Assembly (NCBI GenBank): GCA_029858965.1
Contig: JAOUDZ010000018.1
Coordinates: 1-64,000 of the forward strand
Source: Cyclobacteriaceae bacterium
GTDB lineage: Bacteria; Bacteroidota; Bacteroidia; Cytophagales; Cyclobacteriaceae
Reading direction: 5' to 3'
Length of the DNA: 64,000 nt
Shown here: piece by piece, positions 18,089 to 28,693 of the stretch
Position numbering within the stretch: position 1 is the stretch's first letter
Layout of the letters: each line of letters starts with the position of its first letter
The notes under the pieces: model-generated
What the model was told of the DNA's origin: nothing
The model's database searches: none
What the model saw: the letters and a program-made list of their open reading frames with translations, nothing else
Made by a program: the position numbers and the translations under genes

Positions 18089-18805
18089 TTATTGTGCAGC
18101 AACAGGCTCGCTCCGGTTCACATTGTCATTTATTTGATCCCCCTCGACCAGGCCATCCCGCAAACGAATAATCCGGTGGGCGTAATGGGCAATATCATCT
18201 TCGTGCGTAACCATGATAATAGTGTTGCCTTTATCATGAAGTTCCTGGAATAGGCCCATAATATCATAGGAAGTCTTTGAATCAAGGTTTCCCGTAGGTT
18301 CGTCCGCCAGAATAATAGATGGATCGTTTACCAGGGCTCTCGCGATGGCAACTCGCTGACGCTGTCCCCCTGAAAGCTCATTGGGCTTGTGGTGGTGCCG
18401 GTCTGCCAGGCTAACACTTTCCAGGGCCATCATGGCCTTTTCATCCCTGTCGTATTTATTGTATCCTGCGTAAATCAACGGAAGGGCGACGTTATCCAAT
18501 GCCGTCGCACGAGGGAGCAGGTTGAACGTTTGAAATACAAAACCAATTTCTTTGTTGCGAACCTCAGCAAGTTCATTTTCAGTCATATCGCTCACCAATT
18601 GATTATTAAGCCAATAACTGCCCGAAGTAGGCGTATCCAGACACCCTATGATATTCATTAAGGTTGATTTACCAGAGCCAGAGGGACCCATAAATGCAAC
18701 GTATTCACCCCTATTGATAGACATTGACACGTCCTGCAGGGCATTTACGATGTTATTTCCCATCTTATAAATTCTTGCGATGTTTTGGGTCTCAATGATC
18801 TTCAT
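18089..18805 (-). CDS. ABC transporter ATP-binding protein, MacB/LolD class
   Basis: 238 residues. It has Walker [10 protein letters not shown], signature [15 protein letters not shown], Walker [16 protein letters not shown] and switch His in MVTHEDD. The form TGNLDSKT is typical of the LolD/MacB/FtsE group, which works with FtsX-like permeases to move lipoproteins, drugs or peptides or to act mechanically. No permease gene adjoins it; the nearest FtsX-type permease is the gene at 52094, so the partner must be encoded elsewhere or there. Confidence 0.93.
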   Translation of the reverse strand: MKIIETQNIARIYKMGNNIVNALQDVSMSINRGEYVAFMGPSGSGKSTLMNIIGCLDTPTSGSYWLNNQLVSDMTENELAEVRNKEIGFVFQTFNLLPRATALDNVALPLIYAGYNKYDRDEKAMMALESVSLADRHHHKPNELSGGQRQRVAIARALVNDPSIILADEPTGNLDSKTSYDIMGLFQELHDKGNTIIMVTHEDDIAHYAHRIIRLRDGLVEGDQINDNVNRSEPVAAQ

Positions 18806-19053
18806 TTCCTATTAGTTTGTGAATTAAAGCCTGAATTACAGGGATGCGCATAAAAGTAGAAAAGTTTACCCTTTACAGTATACTCTGAAGTGCGAATTTG
18901 GTTGCAATTAGCTGCAAATGGACCAAAATTATCATTTTAGATGCCGGGGCTTGAGTATGTTTTGCTATTGGTGGTCCTGGATCTGATCATTACTTGTAGG
19001 TTTTCCATGAACCAGCCATGCTGCTCCGCCGCTCCCAAACTTAGTACAAGATC

Positions 19054-19914
19054 CTATTCCAGCGCTCCACTTTTAACAAAGGTTACGCATGCCTTTATCA
19101 CCTTGTCATCCTTCAGGATGCGTGTATGGCCTAGCCCTGAAGTTCTAAGCAGTCGGGCAGCAGGATAAAGTTTTATTAATTCTTCCGCTTGCTTTATCTC
19201 CACCTCCTTATCGTCTTCATCATGGATAAGCAATAATTTCACCGGGTACGGCAAATGCCGGACAAAGTAAGAAGAAGTAAACTGATCAAAACTTTTACCA
19301 TAGGTCGATAGCATATACTTCCTAAAAAAGTCCCGGGTTGATTCAGATCCGTGCAATGCTTTTAAGTAAGTACTTATGATTTCGTCCCCTATGGTTGGCG
19401 TTGCAATGTTGATAATCTTGGTAATTTTAAGACCATTCATGGCTGCATACAAGGCAGCCCCTCCGCCAAATGAATGGGCTATGATAGCAGCAGGTTGCCC
19501 TACCTTTTCGCAAATCTTGTGAATCGCTTCTTCAAACTCCCGGATATCAGTATGCTTACCTTCTGATCTGCCATGTGCCGGGCCATCAAATCCCACTACA
19601 CAATATCCGGCCTTGTTAAGCGGCTTGATGAATCTTCGGAATTGTGTGGCTCTACCAGCCCATCCGTGAATTAACAAAATGGGGATGCCTTTTCCCCAGG
19701 AGTAACATTGAACTTTTTTTTCTGCCACTTTTATGAAAAACTTGTCCGCAAATTTCTCCGCTTTGTTCTCCTTTTGTGGTAATGGATATCGGAATGGTGT
19801 AAAGAAAAGTCTTACAAAATAGCGATGCGCTAGCGCGGGCGCAATACGTTCGAGCTTCGGGTACATCCAGCGGACAGCTTTTAGCAGCAGCGGCGTTCTG
19901 TCTTTCTTTTTCAC
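19054..19914 (-). CDS. alpha/beta hydrolase
   Basis: 286 residues. Oxyanion-hole segment LLIHGWAGRATQF, nucleophile elbow AHSFGG (Ser in H-S-F-G-G), candidate acid in LLLIHDEDDKEV and catalytic His in SGLGHTRIL, in the correct order for the fold. The N-terminus is basic with no signal peptide, so it is probably cytosolic. The substrate is unknown. Confidence 0.88.
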   Translation of the reverse strand: MKKKDRTPLLLKAVRWMYPKLERIAPALAHRYFVRLFFTPFRYPLPQKENKAEKFADKFFIKVAEKKVQCYSWGKGIPILLIHGWAGRATQFRRFIKPLNKAGYCVVGFDGPAHGRSEGKHTDIREFEEAIHKICEKVGQPAAIIAHSFGGGAALYAAMNGLKITKIINIATPTIGDEIISTYLKALHGSESTRDFFRKYMLSTYGKSFDQFTSSYFVRHLPYPVKLLLIHDEDDKEVEIKQAEELIKLYPAARLLRTSGLGHTRILKDDKVIKACVTFVKSGALE

Positions 19915-19977
19915 ATGTTGATCGGTTACTTTTTCATATGTTAAACCTGATATCGTTTCTCTCTTTGAGCGAATGAA

Positions 19978-20739
19978 TCAAAAAGCAAAAGAATATGTCT
20001 GTGTGGTAAACTGAAATGTTGTGGTATCATATACCCGCTCCGAAAACAAAACGTTGTTGCTATTGTCAACCAGTATAACGGTAGAGCACCGCGATCCATA
20101 ATTGTCACTTTTAATAAACATGGATGACAGCGCACGTTCTCTTTCTATTGGTAATCCGGTATCTGGAAGCTCAGCGTCAATTGCTCTTTTATCATCATAC
20201 AATATTTCAAAGAGTTGTTCCGGATCAATTACGGATTGTTTCAACGCTGTTTCCATTTTTTGTTTTCCGCGCAAAACTTTTGGCCAAGGTGTTTCCAACA
20301 GATGATTACTGATGCCATAAAAACCATGGGATAGCTTGTTTATTCCTTTTTTATAATTCGAGTAATACCAAAGCTCGTCCCCACTGCCAACAATTAAATT
20401 GAATCCATTGTATGCTTTTCCATTACGGTCCAGCTGTTGAAGATAGGCCTCAGGGGTATGCTGTGTAGTCAAAAAATCGGATACCAGGCGGCCGCGCGAT
20501 GGAGCTAACGGATCGATATTTCTTGGGTCACGGTAATTGGTGAGCATGCTAATATTGCCTGACTTAGATATTCCCATCCAGGTTCCCCCGGCTTCAAGAT
20601 CACGGCCCGCAAGGATGTCGGGATGATCATGCCAAAAGTTAGCCGAAGCAGTTTTTCGTTCGTAAAACTCGTCGCGATTTCCCGCAATAATAAGCTTATA
20701 GGCGGGATGATGCTGAAAGGAAAGGAAAATAAGGCACAT
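19978..20739 (-). CDS. NRDE (TANGO2-like) family protein
   Basis: 253 residues starting MCLIFLSF, with the NRDE motif in IIAGNRDEFYERKT, then the GGTWMGISKSG and NYRDP segments of this family. Cys2 may act as an N-terminal nucleophile after Met removal, as in Ntn hydrolases. TANGO2 relatives are linked to heme or acyl-CoA handling, but the reaction is not settled. Confidence 0.88.
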   Translation of the reverse strand: MCLIFLSFQHHPAYKLIIAGNRDEFYERKTASANFWHDHPDILAGRDLEAGGTWMGISKSGNISMLTNYRDPRNIDPLAPSRGRLVSDFLTTQHTPEAYLQQLDRNGKAYNGFNLIVGSGDELWYYSNYKKGINKLSHGFYGISNHLLETPWPKVLRGKQKMETALKQSVIDPEQLFEILYDDKRAIDAELPDTGLPIERERALSSMFIKSDNYGSRCSTVILVDNSNNVLFSERVYDTTTFQFTTQTYSFAF

Positions 20740-20858
20740 GTTTTAACGCGGACGGTTTAGCTCAGAGTTTGTATGTAAAATTCCTCGTTCAGTGTCTTCA
20801 AGAAAAGGCAAGCAATTACACATTCATGATGCCGAACTTGCGCGCCAATAAACCAGGA

Positions 20859-21455
20859 TCAAAATAGTTCAAGCTGTTGTGGTAATAAAGCAAAAGATCT
20901 CCTGTGAAAAGGTGTAACTCCGCACTGTCGGATACCCTCCCGGTGTGCTTCAGTAGGATACCCCACGTTTGTTTCCCAGCTATAGCCTGGATATTGATCG
21001 GCTAATCTTATCATGAAATCATCCCGATGGGTTTTAGCCAAAATGGAAGCGGCCGCAATCGACAGATAGGTTGCATCACCTTTTACAATGCATTCAAATC
21101 TTACATCGCCGTACGGCTTAAACCTGTTTCCATCAATTAATAGAAGGTCAGGACGAGTCTTCAACGTGTCAATAGCAAGGTGCATTGCCTTAAAGGAGGC
21201 ATTCAATATGTTGATCTTATCAATTTCTTCATGGTCAACAACTCCCACGGCCCATGCCAAAGCATCGCGCTGAATATCGATTCGCAGTGCCTCGCGTGCT
21301 ACTTTTGTAAGTTGCTTTGAGTCATTCAATAATGCATGCTTATATTTTTTTGGCAAAATAACAGCGGCCGCTACAACCGGGCCTGCAAGACATCCACGCC
21401 CGGCTTCATCACATCCGGCTTCAATAAGATCATCAGTATAAGATGCCAACAGCAT
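20859..21455 (-). CDS. rnhB: ribonuclease HII
   Basis: 198 residues from ATG 21455 ([21 protein letters not shown]). A longer open frame extends upstream but its sequence is not RNase HII-like. Catalytic acidic residues are in [14 protein letters not shown] and LLIDGN, with the downstream [14 protein letters not shown] helix, as expected for the enzyme that nicks DNA at ribonucleotides and degrades RNA-DNA hybrids. Confidence 0.95.
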   Translation of the reverse strand: MLLASYTDDLIEAGCDEAGRGCLAGPVVAAAVILPKKYKHALLNDSKQLTKVAREALRIDIQRDALAWAVGVVDHEEIDKINILNASFKAMHLAIDTLKTRPDLLLIDGNRFKPYGDVRFECIVKGDATYLSIAAASILAKTHRDDFMIRLADQYPGYSWETNVGYPTEAHREGIRQCGVTPFHRRSFALLPQQLELF

Positions 21456-21584
21456 GGTTACAAACTTACGGCTGAAATGGTTTCCGGCAAACAAGAATTC
21501 AATAGCTTTGAGAACGATGATGATGGCAACATCCGTTATTCTCATGCAAACCAGCATTGGTTTTAGATCAACACATTTGCGACT

Positions 21585-22142
21585 ATGACTCAAAAAGAAA
21601 TCAAAAATCCATGGACAACACTTTCCGCCGTGGAAAAATATCAAAATCGCTGGATCAAAGTCACAGAGTATCAGGTCATTAATCCGGCGGGAGGAAAAGG
21701 GATTTATGGCAAAATCCATTTTAAGAACAAAGGTATTGGGATCATTCCGATTGATGAACAGGGTAATACGTGGCTCGTTGGGCAATACAGATATACGCTG
21801 GATGAGTTTCATTGGGAAATTCCAGAAGGGGGTGGTCCGTTGCAAGAAAATCCATTGGAAGCGGCCAAACGCGAATTAAAGGAAGAGACCGGCCTTACCG
21901 CTAAAAAGTGGACGTCACTACTTAGGATGAATCCATCCAATTCAGTATCAGATGAAGAGTGCGTGATATACCTTGCCGAAGGCCTGGAACATGGCGATAG
22001 TGAGCTTGAAGAGACCGAAGCTGATTTGAAGGTTCGCAAAATACCGTTAAAAGAGGCGATTGAAATGGTTGTTCGGGGTGAAATTGCGGATAGCATGAGC
22101 ATGATCGGTTTACTCATGGTGGGGCGGATCAGGGGACTTTAG
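21585..22142 (+). CDS. NUDIX hydrolase, ADP-ribose pyrophosphatase-like
   Basis: 185 residues. The Nudix box begins at [17 protein letters not shown] and continues KEETGL, matching GX5EX7REX2EEXGU. Upstream [19 protein letters not shown] is typical of ADP-sugar pyrophosphatases. It probably hydrolyses ADP-ribose or a similar nucleoside diphosphate derivative. It reads divergently from rnhB and is followed by the MATE gene after 61 bases on the same strand. Confidence 0.9.
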   Translation: MTQKEIKNPWTTLSAVEKYQNRWIKVTEYQVINPAGGKGIYGKIHFKNKGIGIIPIDEQGNTWLVGQYRYTLDEFHWEIPEGGGPLQENPLEAAKRELKEETGLTAKKWTSLLRMNPSNSVSDEECVIYLAEGLEHGDSELEETEADLKVRKIPLKEAIEMVVRGEIADSMSMIGLLMVGRIRGL

Positions 22143-22203
22143 AAGATAATTACCAACCTCACAACAAACGGAAATTCAAGCCGATAACTGGAATTTCTTT
22201 TCT

Positions 22204-23553
22204 ATGACCATCAGAACACACATTCGTGAGAGTTTTCAGCTGGCTTATCCTGTGATGCTGAGTAACCTCGGTCATGTAATGATGGGTGTGTCTGACAATA
22301 TCATGGTGGGTCACGTAAGCGCAACTTCACTTGCCGCCGCAGGTCTGGCCAATGTGGCTTTTAGCGTTCTTATGCTTTTTGGTATTGGTGTATCGTATGC
22401 GATTACCCCATTAGTTGCCGAAGCCGATGGCGAAAACAATAACCATAAAATTATTGAAACCCTGCGGCATGGGATTGTTATCAATTTCTTCAATGGATGC
22501 CTATTGGCTGCAGTGGTATATATGGCTAAGAACCTGCTCTACCGAATTGACCAACCCATTGAAGTTGTTTCACTCTCTATTCCCTATCTCAGCATCGTTA
22601 CTTTTTCGCTGATTCCCATGCTAATTTTTCAGACCTATAAGCAATTTCTGGAAGGATTGTCCAATACGCGGGTAGCCATGATTGTTATCTTCATCAGCAA
22701 TGGTGTAAATATTTGTCTCAATTACGTTTTAATTTATGGACACGCCGGATTCCCCGCACTCGGATTAAATGGGGCGGGTTGGGCGACATTGATCTCACGG
22801 ACTTTCATGGCAATCGTACTGGCTGCATACCTTTATTACGCCTCATCCTTCAGTAAATTCAGAGCTGGGTTTTCAATCGGCAAATACACCTATAAGTTAT
22901 TCAATAAGATGCTCCACCTGGGTGTACCCAGTGGTGTTCAATATATTTTTGAAGTTGCCGCCTTTGACTTTTCGTTGGTAATGATGGGATGGCTTGGTAC
23001 GACAACTCAGGCAGCACATCAGATCGCAATTAACCTGGCAAGCATAAGTTACATGACTACGGCGGGACTTGCAGCGGCAGCGACAATCCGCGTCAGTTAC
23101 TTCCTGGGGAGGAAAGATTTCAAGAACCTGAAACTCGCGTCCTACACGCTGCTGATCATGGCGCTTTCATTTATGGGCCTCTGCGCACTTATATTTATTA
23201 CAGGCCGACATTGGTTGCCTGTCCTCTATGTCGACAATAGCGAAGTTATTGCGCTCGCATCAACATTGTTGGTGATAGCCGGTTTATTCCAACTCTCTGA
23301 TGGGACGCAAGTGGTTTGCATTGCGGCATTGCGCGGGCTCCAGGATGTAAAAATACCATCGGTTTTAATTTTTGTTTCCTATTGGATCATTGGATTGCCA
23401 CTTGGCTACTGGCTTGGATTTACGATGGGATACGGAGCACCTGGTATTTGGTTTGGATTACTTATTGGGCTGACTTTGACTGGCATTGCAATGTATATGC
23501 GCTTTCGAAAGTTGGTGAACAGGTTGGCCCTGAAGCAAGCTTCTTTCAGGTAA
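22204..23553 (+). CDS. MATE family multidrug/Na+ efflux transporter
   Basis: 449 residues with twelve predicted helices in two related halves. The N-terminal segment PVMLSNLGHVMMGVSDNIMVGHVS and the repeated-half counterpart GVPSGVQYIFEVAAFDFSLVMMGWLG are MATE hallmarks, as is the LRGLQDVKIP loop near the C-terminus. It should export cationic compounds in exchange for Na+ or H+. The substrate is unknown. Confidence 0.93.
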   Translation: MTIRTHIRESFQLAYPVMLSNLGHVMMGVSDNIMVGHVSATSLAAAGLANVAFSVLMLFGIGVSYAITPLVAEADGENNNHKIIETLRHGIVINFFNGCLLAAVVYMAKNLLYRIDQPIEVVSLSIPYLSIVTFSLIPMLIFQTYKQFLEGLSNTRVAMIVIFISNGVNICLNYVLIYGHAGFPALGLNGAGWATLISRTFMAIVLAAYLYYASSFSKFRAGFSIGKYTYKLFNKMLHLGVPSGVQYIFEVAAFDFSLVMMGWLGTTTQAAHQIAINLASISYMTTAGLAAAATIRVSYFLGRKDFKNLKLASYTLLIMALSFMGLCALIFITGRHWLPVLYVDNSEVIALASTLLVIAGLFQLSDGTQVVCIAALRGLQDVKIPSVLIFVSYWIIGLPLGYWLGFTMGYGAPGIWFGLLIGLTLTGIAMYMRFRKLVNRLALKQASFR

Positions 23554-23616
23554 TATATTAAAAAGCATTACTGAAATTGATCAATAACTAATAACATTTT
23601 TCCTATCTTTTCCAAA

Positions 23617-24177
23617 ATGACTCACATGACAATGACTGCCAAACCTGTGCGCGCTTCACATACAACAATAACAGAGCTGATGATACCATCCTATGCCAAC
23701 TTTGGCGGTAAAATACATGGTGGGATTCTCCTTTCGCTGATGGACAAGGTCGCATTTGCATGTGCCACCAAACATTCTGGCAACTATTGTGTTACCGTAT
23801 CTGTAGTAGGAGTGGAGTTTTTGCAGCCCGTAGAGGTTGGTGATCTTGTGTCGCTGTTGGCTTCTGTCAATTATGTTGGGAAGACCTCAATGGTTATAGG
23901 AATAAAGGTTATCGCGGAAAACGTGAAGTTGGGGCTTGTCAAGCATACCAATACTTCATATTTTACAATGGTAGCCAAAGATGATAACGATAAACCCACA
24001 ATTGTTCCCCCCTTGCTTCTCGAAGATGAAGAAGAAGTGAAAAGATTTATAGAGTCGTTGCGGATGCGTGAGATTGAAAGTCTGATAAAAGGAAAATTGG
24101 ACGATGTCAAATCAAGCATCGAAGTAAAACAAGCTTCGGAAATTCTAAAAGATCAGCGCTGTGTAATTGGTTATTAA
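23617..24177 (+). CDS. acyl-CoA thioesterase, hotdog fold (YciA/BACH-like)
   Basis: 186 residues. The hotdog core is visible: NFGGKIHGGILLSLMDKVAFACATKHSG (active-site helix), VTVSVVGVEFLQPVEVGD and VGKTSMVIGIKVIAENV. It hydrolyses acyl-CoA to free acid and CoA in the cytosol. A helical, acidic/basic extension of about 60 residues follows the fold. Three Met codons lie in the first six; the first is used here, so the N-terminus is uncertain by a few residues. Confidence 0.9.
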   Translation: MTHMTMTAKPVRASHTTITELMIPSYANFGGKIHGGILLSLMDKVAFACATKHSGNYCVTVSVVGVEFLQPVEVGDLVSLLASVNYVGKTSMVIGIKVIAENVKLGLVKHTNTSYFTMVAKDDNDKPTIVPPLLLEDEEEVKRFIESLRMREIESLIKGKLDDVKSSIEVKQASEILKDQRCVIGY

Positions 24178-24434
24178 CATAAGGCTTGTGGCTGCTGAGT
24201 ACGTTGGTCGCAAGCACAAAATCCATGATCCGGATAATGCGGAGCGATGTTGATATAATTGAGCAGCGAGCACAACAGTTAGTTTAATACTAGAATCGAC
24301 TATAGTTTGTCAGTCTAACCATTCTTGTGCTACCGCTTCAGTAGCTTCTGTGGTATCTACGAAATACGTTGAGGTGGATTGGTAATCTCTTGTCTTAATC
24401 GAGAGTGACTGTAATCTTTCTTACATTTGTGCCC

Positions 24435-25169
24435 ATGAAAATTCTAAGAGCAATATACACCGGATATGGCGTTGTCGTATTTGGTGCGCTCTTCTTCATT
24501 CTTCTTCCTTTGTTTTTTATCCCGATTTTTATACCCGGTCAGTTCAAGCTGATTGGAGTACTTAACAGGTGGTGGGCACGCGCGCTGTTTACGCTAATTG
24601 GTATACCCTTCACCATAGAATACCGGGCTGCACTTGATCCCAAGAAGCAGTATATATTCTGCTCCAATCATTTCTCCTATCTGGATATTCCTACATTGGG
24701 GCTTGCTCCAAATAACGCCATCTTTGTCGGGAAAACAGGAATTGAAAACATTCCGTTGTTTGGTTACATGTATGGAAAATTGCACATCACGGTGGACAGG
24801 TCCAAACTGAAGAGCCGGTATGCATCCATGAAGCGCTCACTTGAAGCGATTGACGAGGGAAAAAGCCTGGTGATTTATCCGGAAGGTGGCATTATTACGC
24901 TGAAGGACCCGGTTATGGGGAAATTCAAGGACGGGGCCTTCCGTGTAGCCATTGAAAAACAAATCGCCATTGTGCCTGTCACCATTCCGTTTAATTGGAT
25001 AATTTTGCCGCCGGATGAATTTCTGCTGCGTTGGCATCGCCTAAAAGTTATCTTTCACGAGCCTATTGATACGACAGGCCTTACCGTAAACGATACGGAT
25101 ATGCTGAAACAGAAATTATTTGTGACTATTGACAACGAACTGAAACACCAACTCGGAAATGAAAATTGA
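24435..25169 (+). CDS. plsC: 1-acyl-sn-glycerol-3-phosphate acyltransferase
   Basis: 244 residues from ATG 24435 (MKILRAIYTGYG). The acyltransferase blocks are clear: SNHFSYLDIPTL (HX4D-like, H-F-S-Y-L-D), FVGKTGIENIPLFGYM, VDRSKLKSRY and IYPEGGI. It adds the second acyl chain in phosphatidic acid synthesis at the inner membrane. TACATTTG at 24422-24429 matches the Bacteroidota -7 element and ends five bases before the start. The end of the gene overlaps gatC by 11 bases. Confidence 0.93.
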   Translation: MKILRAIYTGYGVVVFGALFFILLPLFFIPIFIPGQFKLIGVLNRWWARALFTLIGIPFTIEYRAALDPKKQYIFCSNHFSYLDIPTLGLAPNNAIFVGKTGIENIPLFGYMYGKLHITVDRSKLKSRYASMKRSLEAIDEGKSLVIYPEGGIITLKDPVMGKFKDGAFRVAIEKQIAIVPVTIPFNWIILPPDEFLLRWHRLKVIFHEPIDTTGLTVNDTDMLKQKLFVTIDNELKHQLGNEN

Positions 25170-25446
25170 TCGCGCCCTACTTGACAAGATAGCACACCTC
25201 TCCAGGCTTGAATTCGATGAGAAAGATGCGGAGAAAATGATGAAGGATATGACTGCCATCGTCGATTGGGTTGAAAAATTAAAAGAGGTGGACACGGATG
25301 GTGTTGAACCTCTTACGACCATGAGTTATGAGGTTAATTCGCTTCGTGAGGATGAAGTAAATGAACACCTTAGTCACGAGCGTGCTTTGCGAAATGCTCC
25401 AAAGAAAGACTCTGATTATTTCAGGGTGCCTAAGGTATTGGAGTGA
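25159..25446 (+). CDS. gatC: aspartyl/glutamyl-tRNA amidotransferase subunit C
   Basis: 95 residues, with LLDKIAHLSRLEFDE near the N-terminus and DTDGVEPLTTM in the middle, ending with the usual FRVPKVLE. It stabilises GatA in GatCAB, which converts Glu-tRNA(Gln) and Asp-tRNA(Asn) to the correct amidated forms. It begins inside the 3' end of plsC, so the two are co-translated. Confidence 0.95.
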   Translation: MKIDRALLDKIAHLSRLEFDEKDAEKMMKDMTAIVDWVEKLKEVDTDGVEPLTTMSYEVNSLREDEVNEHLSHERALRNAPKKDSDYFRVPKVLE

Positions 25447-25646
25447 CGCGATGGACATGATATGTACAGGTTTCAGCCCCCTTCGGTGTCTGCGTGGAAT
25501 AATTGTATTAGATGCAAGCTTGTAGAACATGCGGATCGTTAAAATCCATCATTACAAAAACTGGCCTTAACCAGATTGTTTCCGAGTTACAATTTCTTGA
25601 AATATTCCGATTATAATATCGTTTTTTAGGTTCCACTCCAATCTTT

Positions 25647-28595
25647 ATGCACGCACTTTTTTTCTGGAAAAACTGGCTAAAGGACTATCGCTTGATATGG
25701 TATCTGTCTGGATTTTTGCTAATCATCACTATTTTGTTCTTGTGGTTTTCGTATTTCCGCGGCGCGGATAGTGTGATTGACTGGGTGAAGTTGCAGGAGC
25801 AAAAGGTTATTGAGACTACCGTGCACAGTTTTCATCTTGGCCCGTTTGAGCTCAGCGTGCCCGGAGAAAACTATGTGGTATTTGAATACTTCCACGGGAG
25901 TGACATCGTTCCCAATACCAGGGCATCATACATTTTTCTTTTTGTAATCATCTTCAGTGCTGTGGTCATCCTTACAGTGATCACGACTATCGAAAAGTTC
26001 TGGTATTTTATCGGCATGGGGTTATTCATCCTGTTTGTTGTGAGTCTAAGATTGGAGGTGCTTGGTATTTTCGGGTTGTACAATCGCCTGCCCGTTGTTA
26101 CGGTGCTCGTACTTTTTGTATTGCCCGGTTTTTACTTTAATCGTATTCGGCCTACAACCGCATTCGTAATGCGCCTGTTGGTATTTGGAATTTTGGCGGT
26201 AGTTGTTGGTTTGATTATTAAGGTCTTCTCAAGTGTTGAATACCCGTTCTACCATTTAACCCTGACGGGATATGCTTCAGGCCTAATCCTCAGCGTATTG
26301 TTTATTATTATGGTTGCGCATGATGTGTTTGCGTCTTTTGTAAACATGGTTAGCCAAGGTTCTTCCAAAAGCCTTCGTCATCTCTCAATCATGAGCTTCA
26401 TCTACATGGGCAATTTGCTGATAACGTGTTTTCACGAAATGGGCATAATTGAGTGGAACTTCATTTACATTAACCTTTACCTGTTGCTTACGCTTTCTGC
26501 CGTATTGGGTATTTGGGGCTTTCGGCAACGCGAAGTACTGTACGGAAACATTGTCCCCTTTGCTCCGTTTGGTGCTTACTTTTTTCTGTCGATGGCTGCA
26601 ATTTGTTTTGCGACAACAGGTCAGCTACTTGGAAACCACAATGATCCCGCATTGAAAATTATCCGTGATGCAATCATTTTCAGCCATACCGGCTATGGCA
26701 TTATTTTCCTTACCTATATTTTCTCAAATTTTGTGCTCATGCTGGCCAGGGATCTCCCTGTTTACAAGGTGCTGTACAATCCTACACGGATGCCCTACTT
26801 TACTTACAGGTTTGCAGGAATGATCGCTATGTTGGCATTTGTGTTTTACTCCAATTGGCGGGTCTATGTGTACAATGGACTGGCCGGCTTTTACAATACC
26901 GCAGGTGATCTGTATGGTTTACTCGGTAATGATACCTATGCCGAATCTTTCTATGAGCAAGGACGAAGCCAGGGGTTTCAAAACAACCGGTCGAATTATG
27001 CGCTGGCCACGATGAAATCTGCGCGTTTGAATATGGAGGGCGCCCATTACAATTATGAACAAGCAAATGCCACGCGACCTACATTGTACTCGCTTACCAA
27101 CGCTGGCAATATTTACCTTTGGGAGAACGATATCTTTGGGGCTATTCGTGAATATCAACACGCCAATGAAATCTTAAAAGGCAAAAATATCCTATTCAAT
27201 AATCTTGGCTATGCATATGCCCAAGTACATAACCTTGACTCAGCGCTTGTCTACCTAAACAAAGCCCGTGAAAATTCCTTCACCAAGACTGCAGCCGAAA
27301 CGAATTTCTTTGCGTTAGCAGCGATGGAATTGATTCCACTTAAAATTGATTCTGTCGTAAACCTGTTTGATGCTGCTTCACCATCCGTCATCGGCAACGC
27401 GCTTGCACTTTCAACCCTTCAGCGGCAGGATTTCAAGATCAAGGTCGAACCACTTGCCGCGAAAAGACTTAATCTGTATACCGCGACTGTACTAAACAAT
27501 TACATAATTAAGTATTCAAATTCACTTGATACAGCATTCATCAATCAAGCATACACTCTTGTCTCCGATTCGGTTAACACCAACTTTAGTGAGGCGATAA
27601 AGGCGTCTCTTGCGTTTGCTTATTACGCACATGGCAATGTTACAAAGGCGCTTGAAATTCTTGCGGAACTTGCCTATATCTCGCAAAGCTATCAGGGCAA
27701 GTTTAATTACATTATGGGATTGTGGGCCCTGGAACAACGAAATCCTTTGTTGGCATCCACCTATTTCACCTATGCCGATACATACGACTACAAAGACGCC
27801 AGATTTTACAACGCCATCGCACTTTCTGAAGCCGGTGAAACGGGGAAAGCTGGAATAGCCTGGGATACCGTCGCGAGCAGCAAGAGTGATGAACTTCAGC
27901 TTGTCGCGGCGCAAATGAAAAGAATACTTTTTCTGCCAACGTATCAGGCACAAGCATTGGGTGACACTGAAAAATATCAATTTTGCAGGTATCGAATCGG
28001 CCTTCGTGATTCACTAGTGTTTAATCGCCTTATTGACACCTTTGAAAACGACAACTATAAGGCACAAGCCCTGCTCGACCTGAGCAGGAAATATTTTGAG
28101 GCAGATCAACTTGTGCCTGCATTCAAATACTTTAGCCGAATAGGGGTTTTGGAACTTACAGACAAAAATCTTTACAATGAAATAAAGCAGTACGAATTGC
28201 TGATGCTAGCCTATCGAGGAGATATCGGCGGGTTGGAGAATCAAATGAAACAAGAGATTTCCTTCGAGCCATCACATAAGATGGAAAAATTGCTGTTCAC
28301 AACGCTGATAGCAGAATCAAAAGGAGATACTGCGCTGGCAAGCAGGAACTATGCAATATTAGGAACCTACAATCCATATTTAGAGGAAGCGGTTATAGCA
28401 TCCGCGAATTTTTTTCGCAATCAGCCAAACAGCGGACTTAAAGCATACACCATTCTTGTCGAAGCCATTCAAATTAATTCAAATGCCGTCCGTTTATTGA
28501 AAGCATATGCGATGGAAGCAACACGGCAAGGGTTTGATGAATATGCGGCCAGTGTACTTCAGCGCATCAAGACACTTGAAGACACCGTGTTCTGA
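25647..28595 (+). CDS. large polytopic membrane protein with C-terminal TPR region
   Basis: 982 residues. Roughly residues 1-415 hold about a dozen hydrophobic helices with one extracytoplasmic loop near 55-95 (FHLGPFELSVPGENYVVFEY). From about 425 to the end the protein is soluble and helical with TPR-like units, for example YNTAGDLYGLLGNDTYAESFYEQG, NLGYAYAQVHNLDSALVYLNKA and LAELAYISQSYQGKFNYIMG. The topology suggests a membrane anchor presenting a long protein-interaction solenoid. I recognise no characterised homologue. It is probably monocistronic. Confidence 0.85.
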   Translation: MHALFFWKNWLKDYRLIWYLSGFLLIITILFLWFSYFRGADSVIDWVKLQEQKVIETTVHSFHLGPFELSVPGENYVVFEYFHGSDIVPNTRASYIFLFVIIFSAVVILTVITTIEKFWYFIGMGLFILFVVSLRLEVLGIFGLYNRLPVVTVLVLFVLPGFYFNRIRPTTAFVMRLLVFGILAVVVGLIIKVFSSVEYPFYHLTLTGYASGLILSVLFIIMVAHDVFASFVNMVSQGSSKSLRHLSIMSFIYMGNLLITCFHEMGIIEWNFIYINLYLLLTLSAVLGIWGFRQREVLYGNIVPFAPFGAYFFLSMAAICFATTGQLLGNHNDPALKIIRDAIIFSHTGYGIIFLTYIFSNFVLMLARDLPVYKVLYNPTRMPYFTYRFAGMIAMLAFVFYSNWRVYVYNGLAGFYNTAGDLYGLLGNDTYAESFYEQGRSQGFQNNRSNYALATMKSARLNMEGAHYNYEQANATRPTLYSLTNAGNIYLWENDIFGAIREYQHANEILKGKNILFNNLGYAYAQVHNLDSALVYLNKARENSFTKTAAETNFFALAAMELIPLKIDSVVNLFDAASPSVIGNALALSTLQRQDFKIKVEPLAAKRLNLYTATVLNNYIIKYSNSLDTAFINQAYTLVSDSVNTNFSEAIKASLAFAYYAHGNVTKALEILAELAYISQSYQGKFNYIMGLWALEQRNPLLASTYFTYADTYDYKDARFYNAIALSEAGETGKAGIAWDTVASSKSDELQLVAAQMKRILFLPTYQAQALGDTEKYQFCRYRIGLRDSLVFNRLIDTFENDNYKAQALLDLSRKYFEADQLVPAFKYFSRIGVLELTDKNLYNEIKQYELLMLAYRGDIGGLENQMKQEISFEPSHKMEKLLFTTLIAESKGDTALASRNYAILGTYNPYLEEAVIASANFFRNQPNSGLKAYTILVEAIQINSNAVRLLKAYAMEATRQGFDEYAASVLQRIKTLEDTVF

Positions 28596-28693
28596 ATACT
28601 ACCTGGTGCGCGTAATCGTGTTTGGTGCAGAATTCTGATCGGTAAGGGCATAAGACAAAACAACCCGGCTTATACTAAAAGCGCTATGTAGTG

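Noticed and set aside
20859-21845. Longer RNase HII frame starting at 21845
   Set aside because: The extra 130 codons are unlike the family; ATG 21455 gives the normal length.
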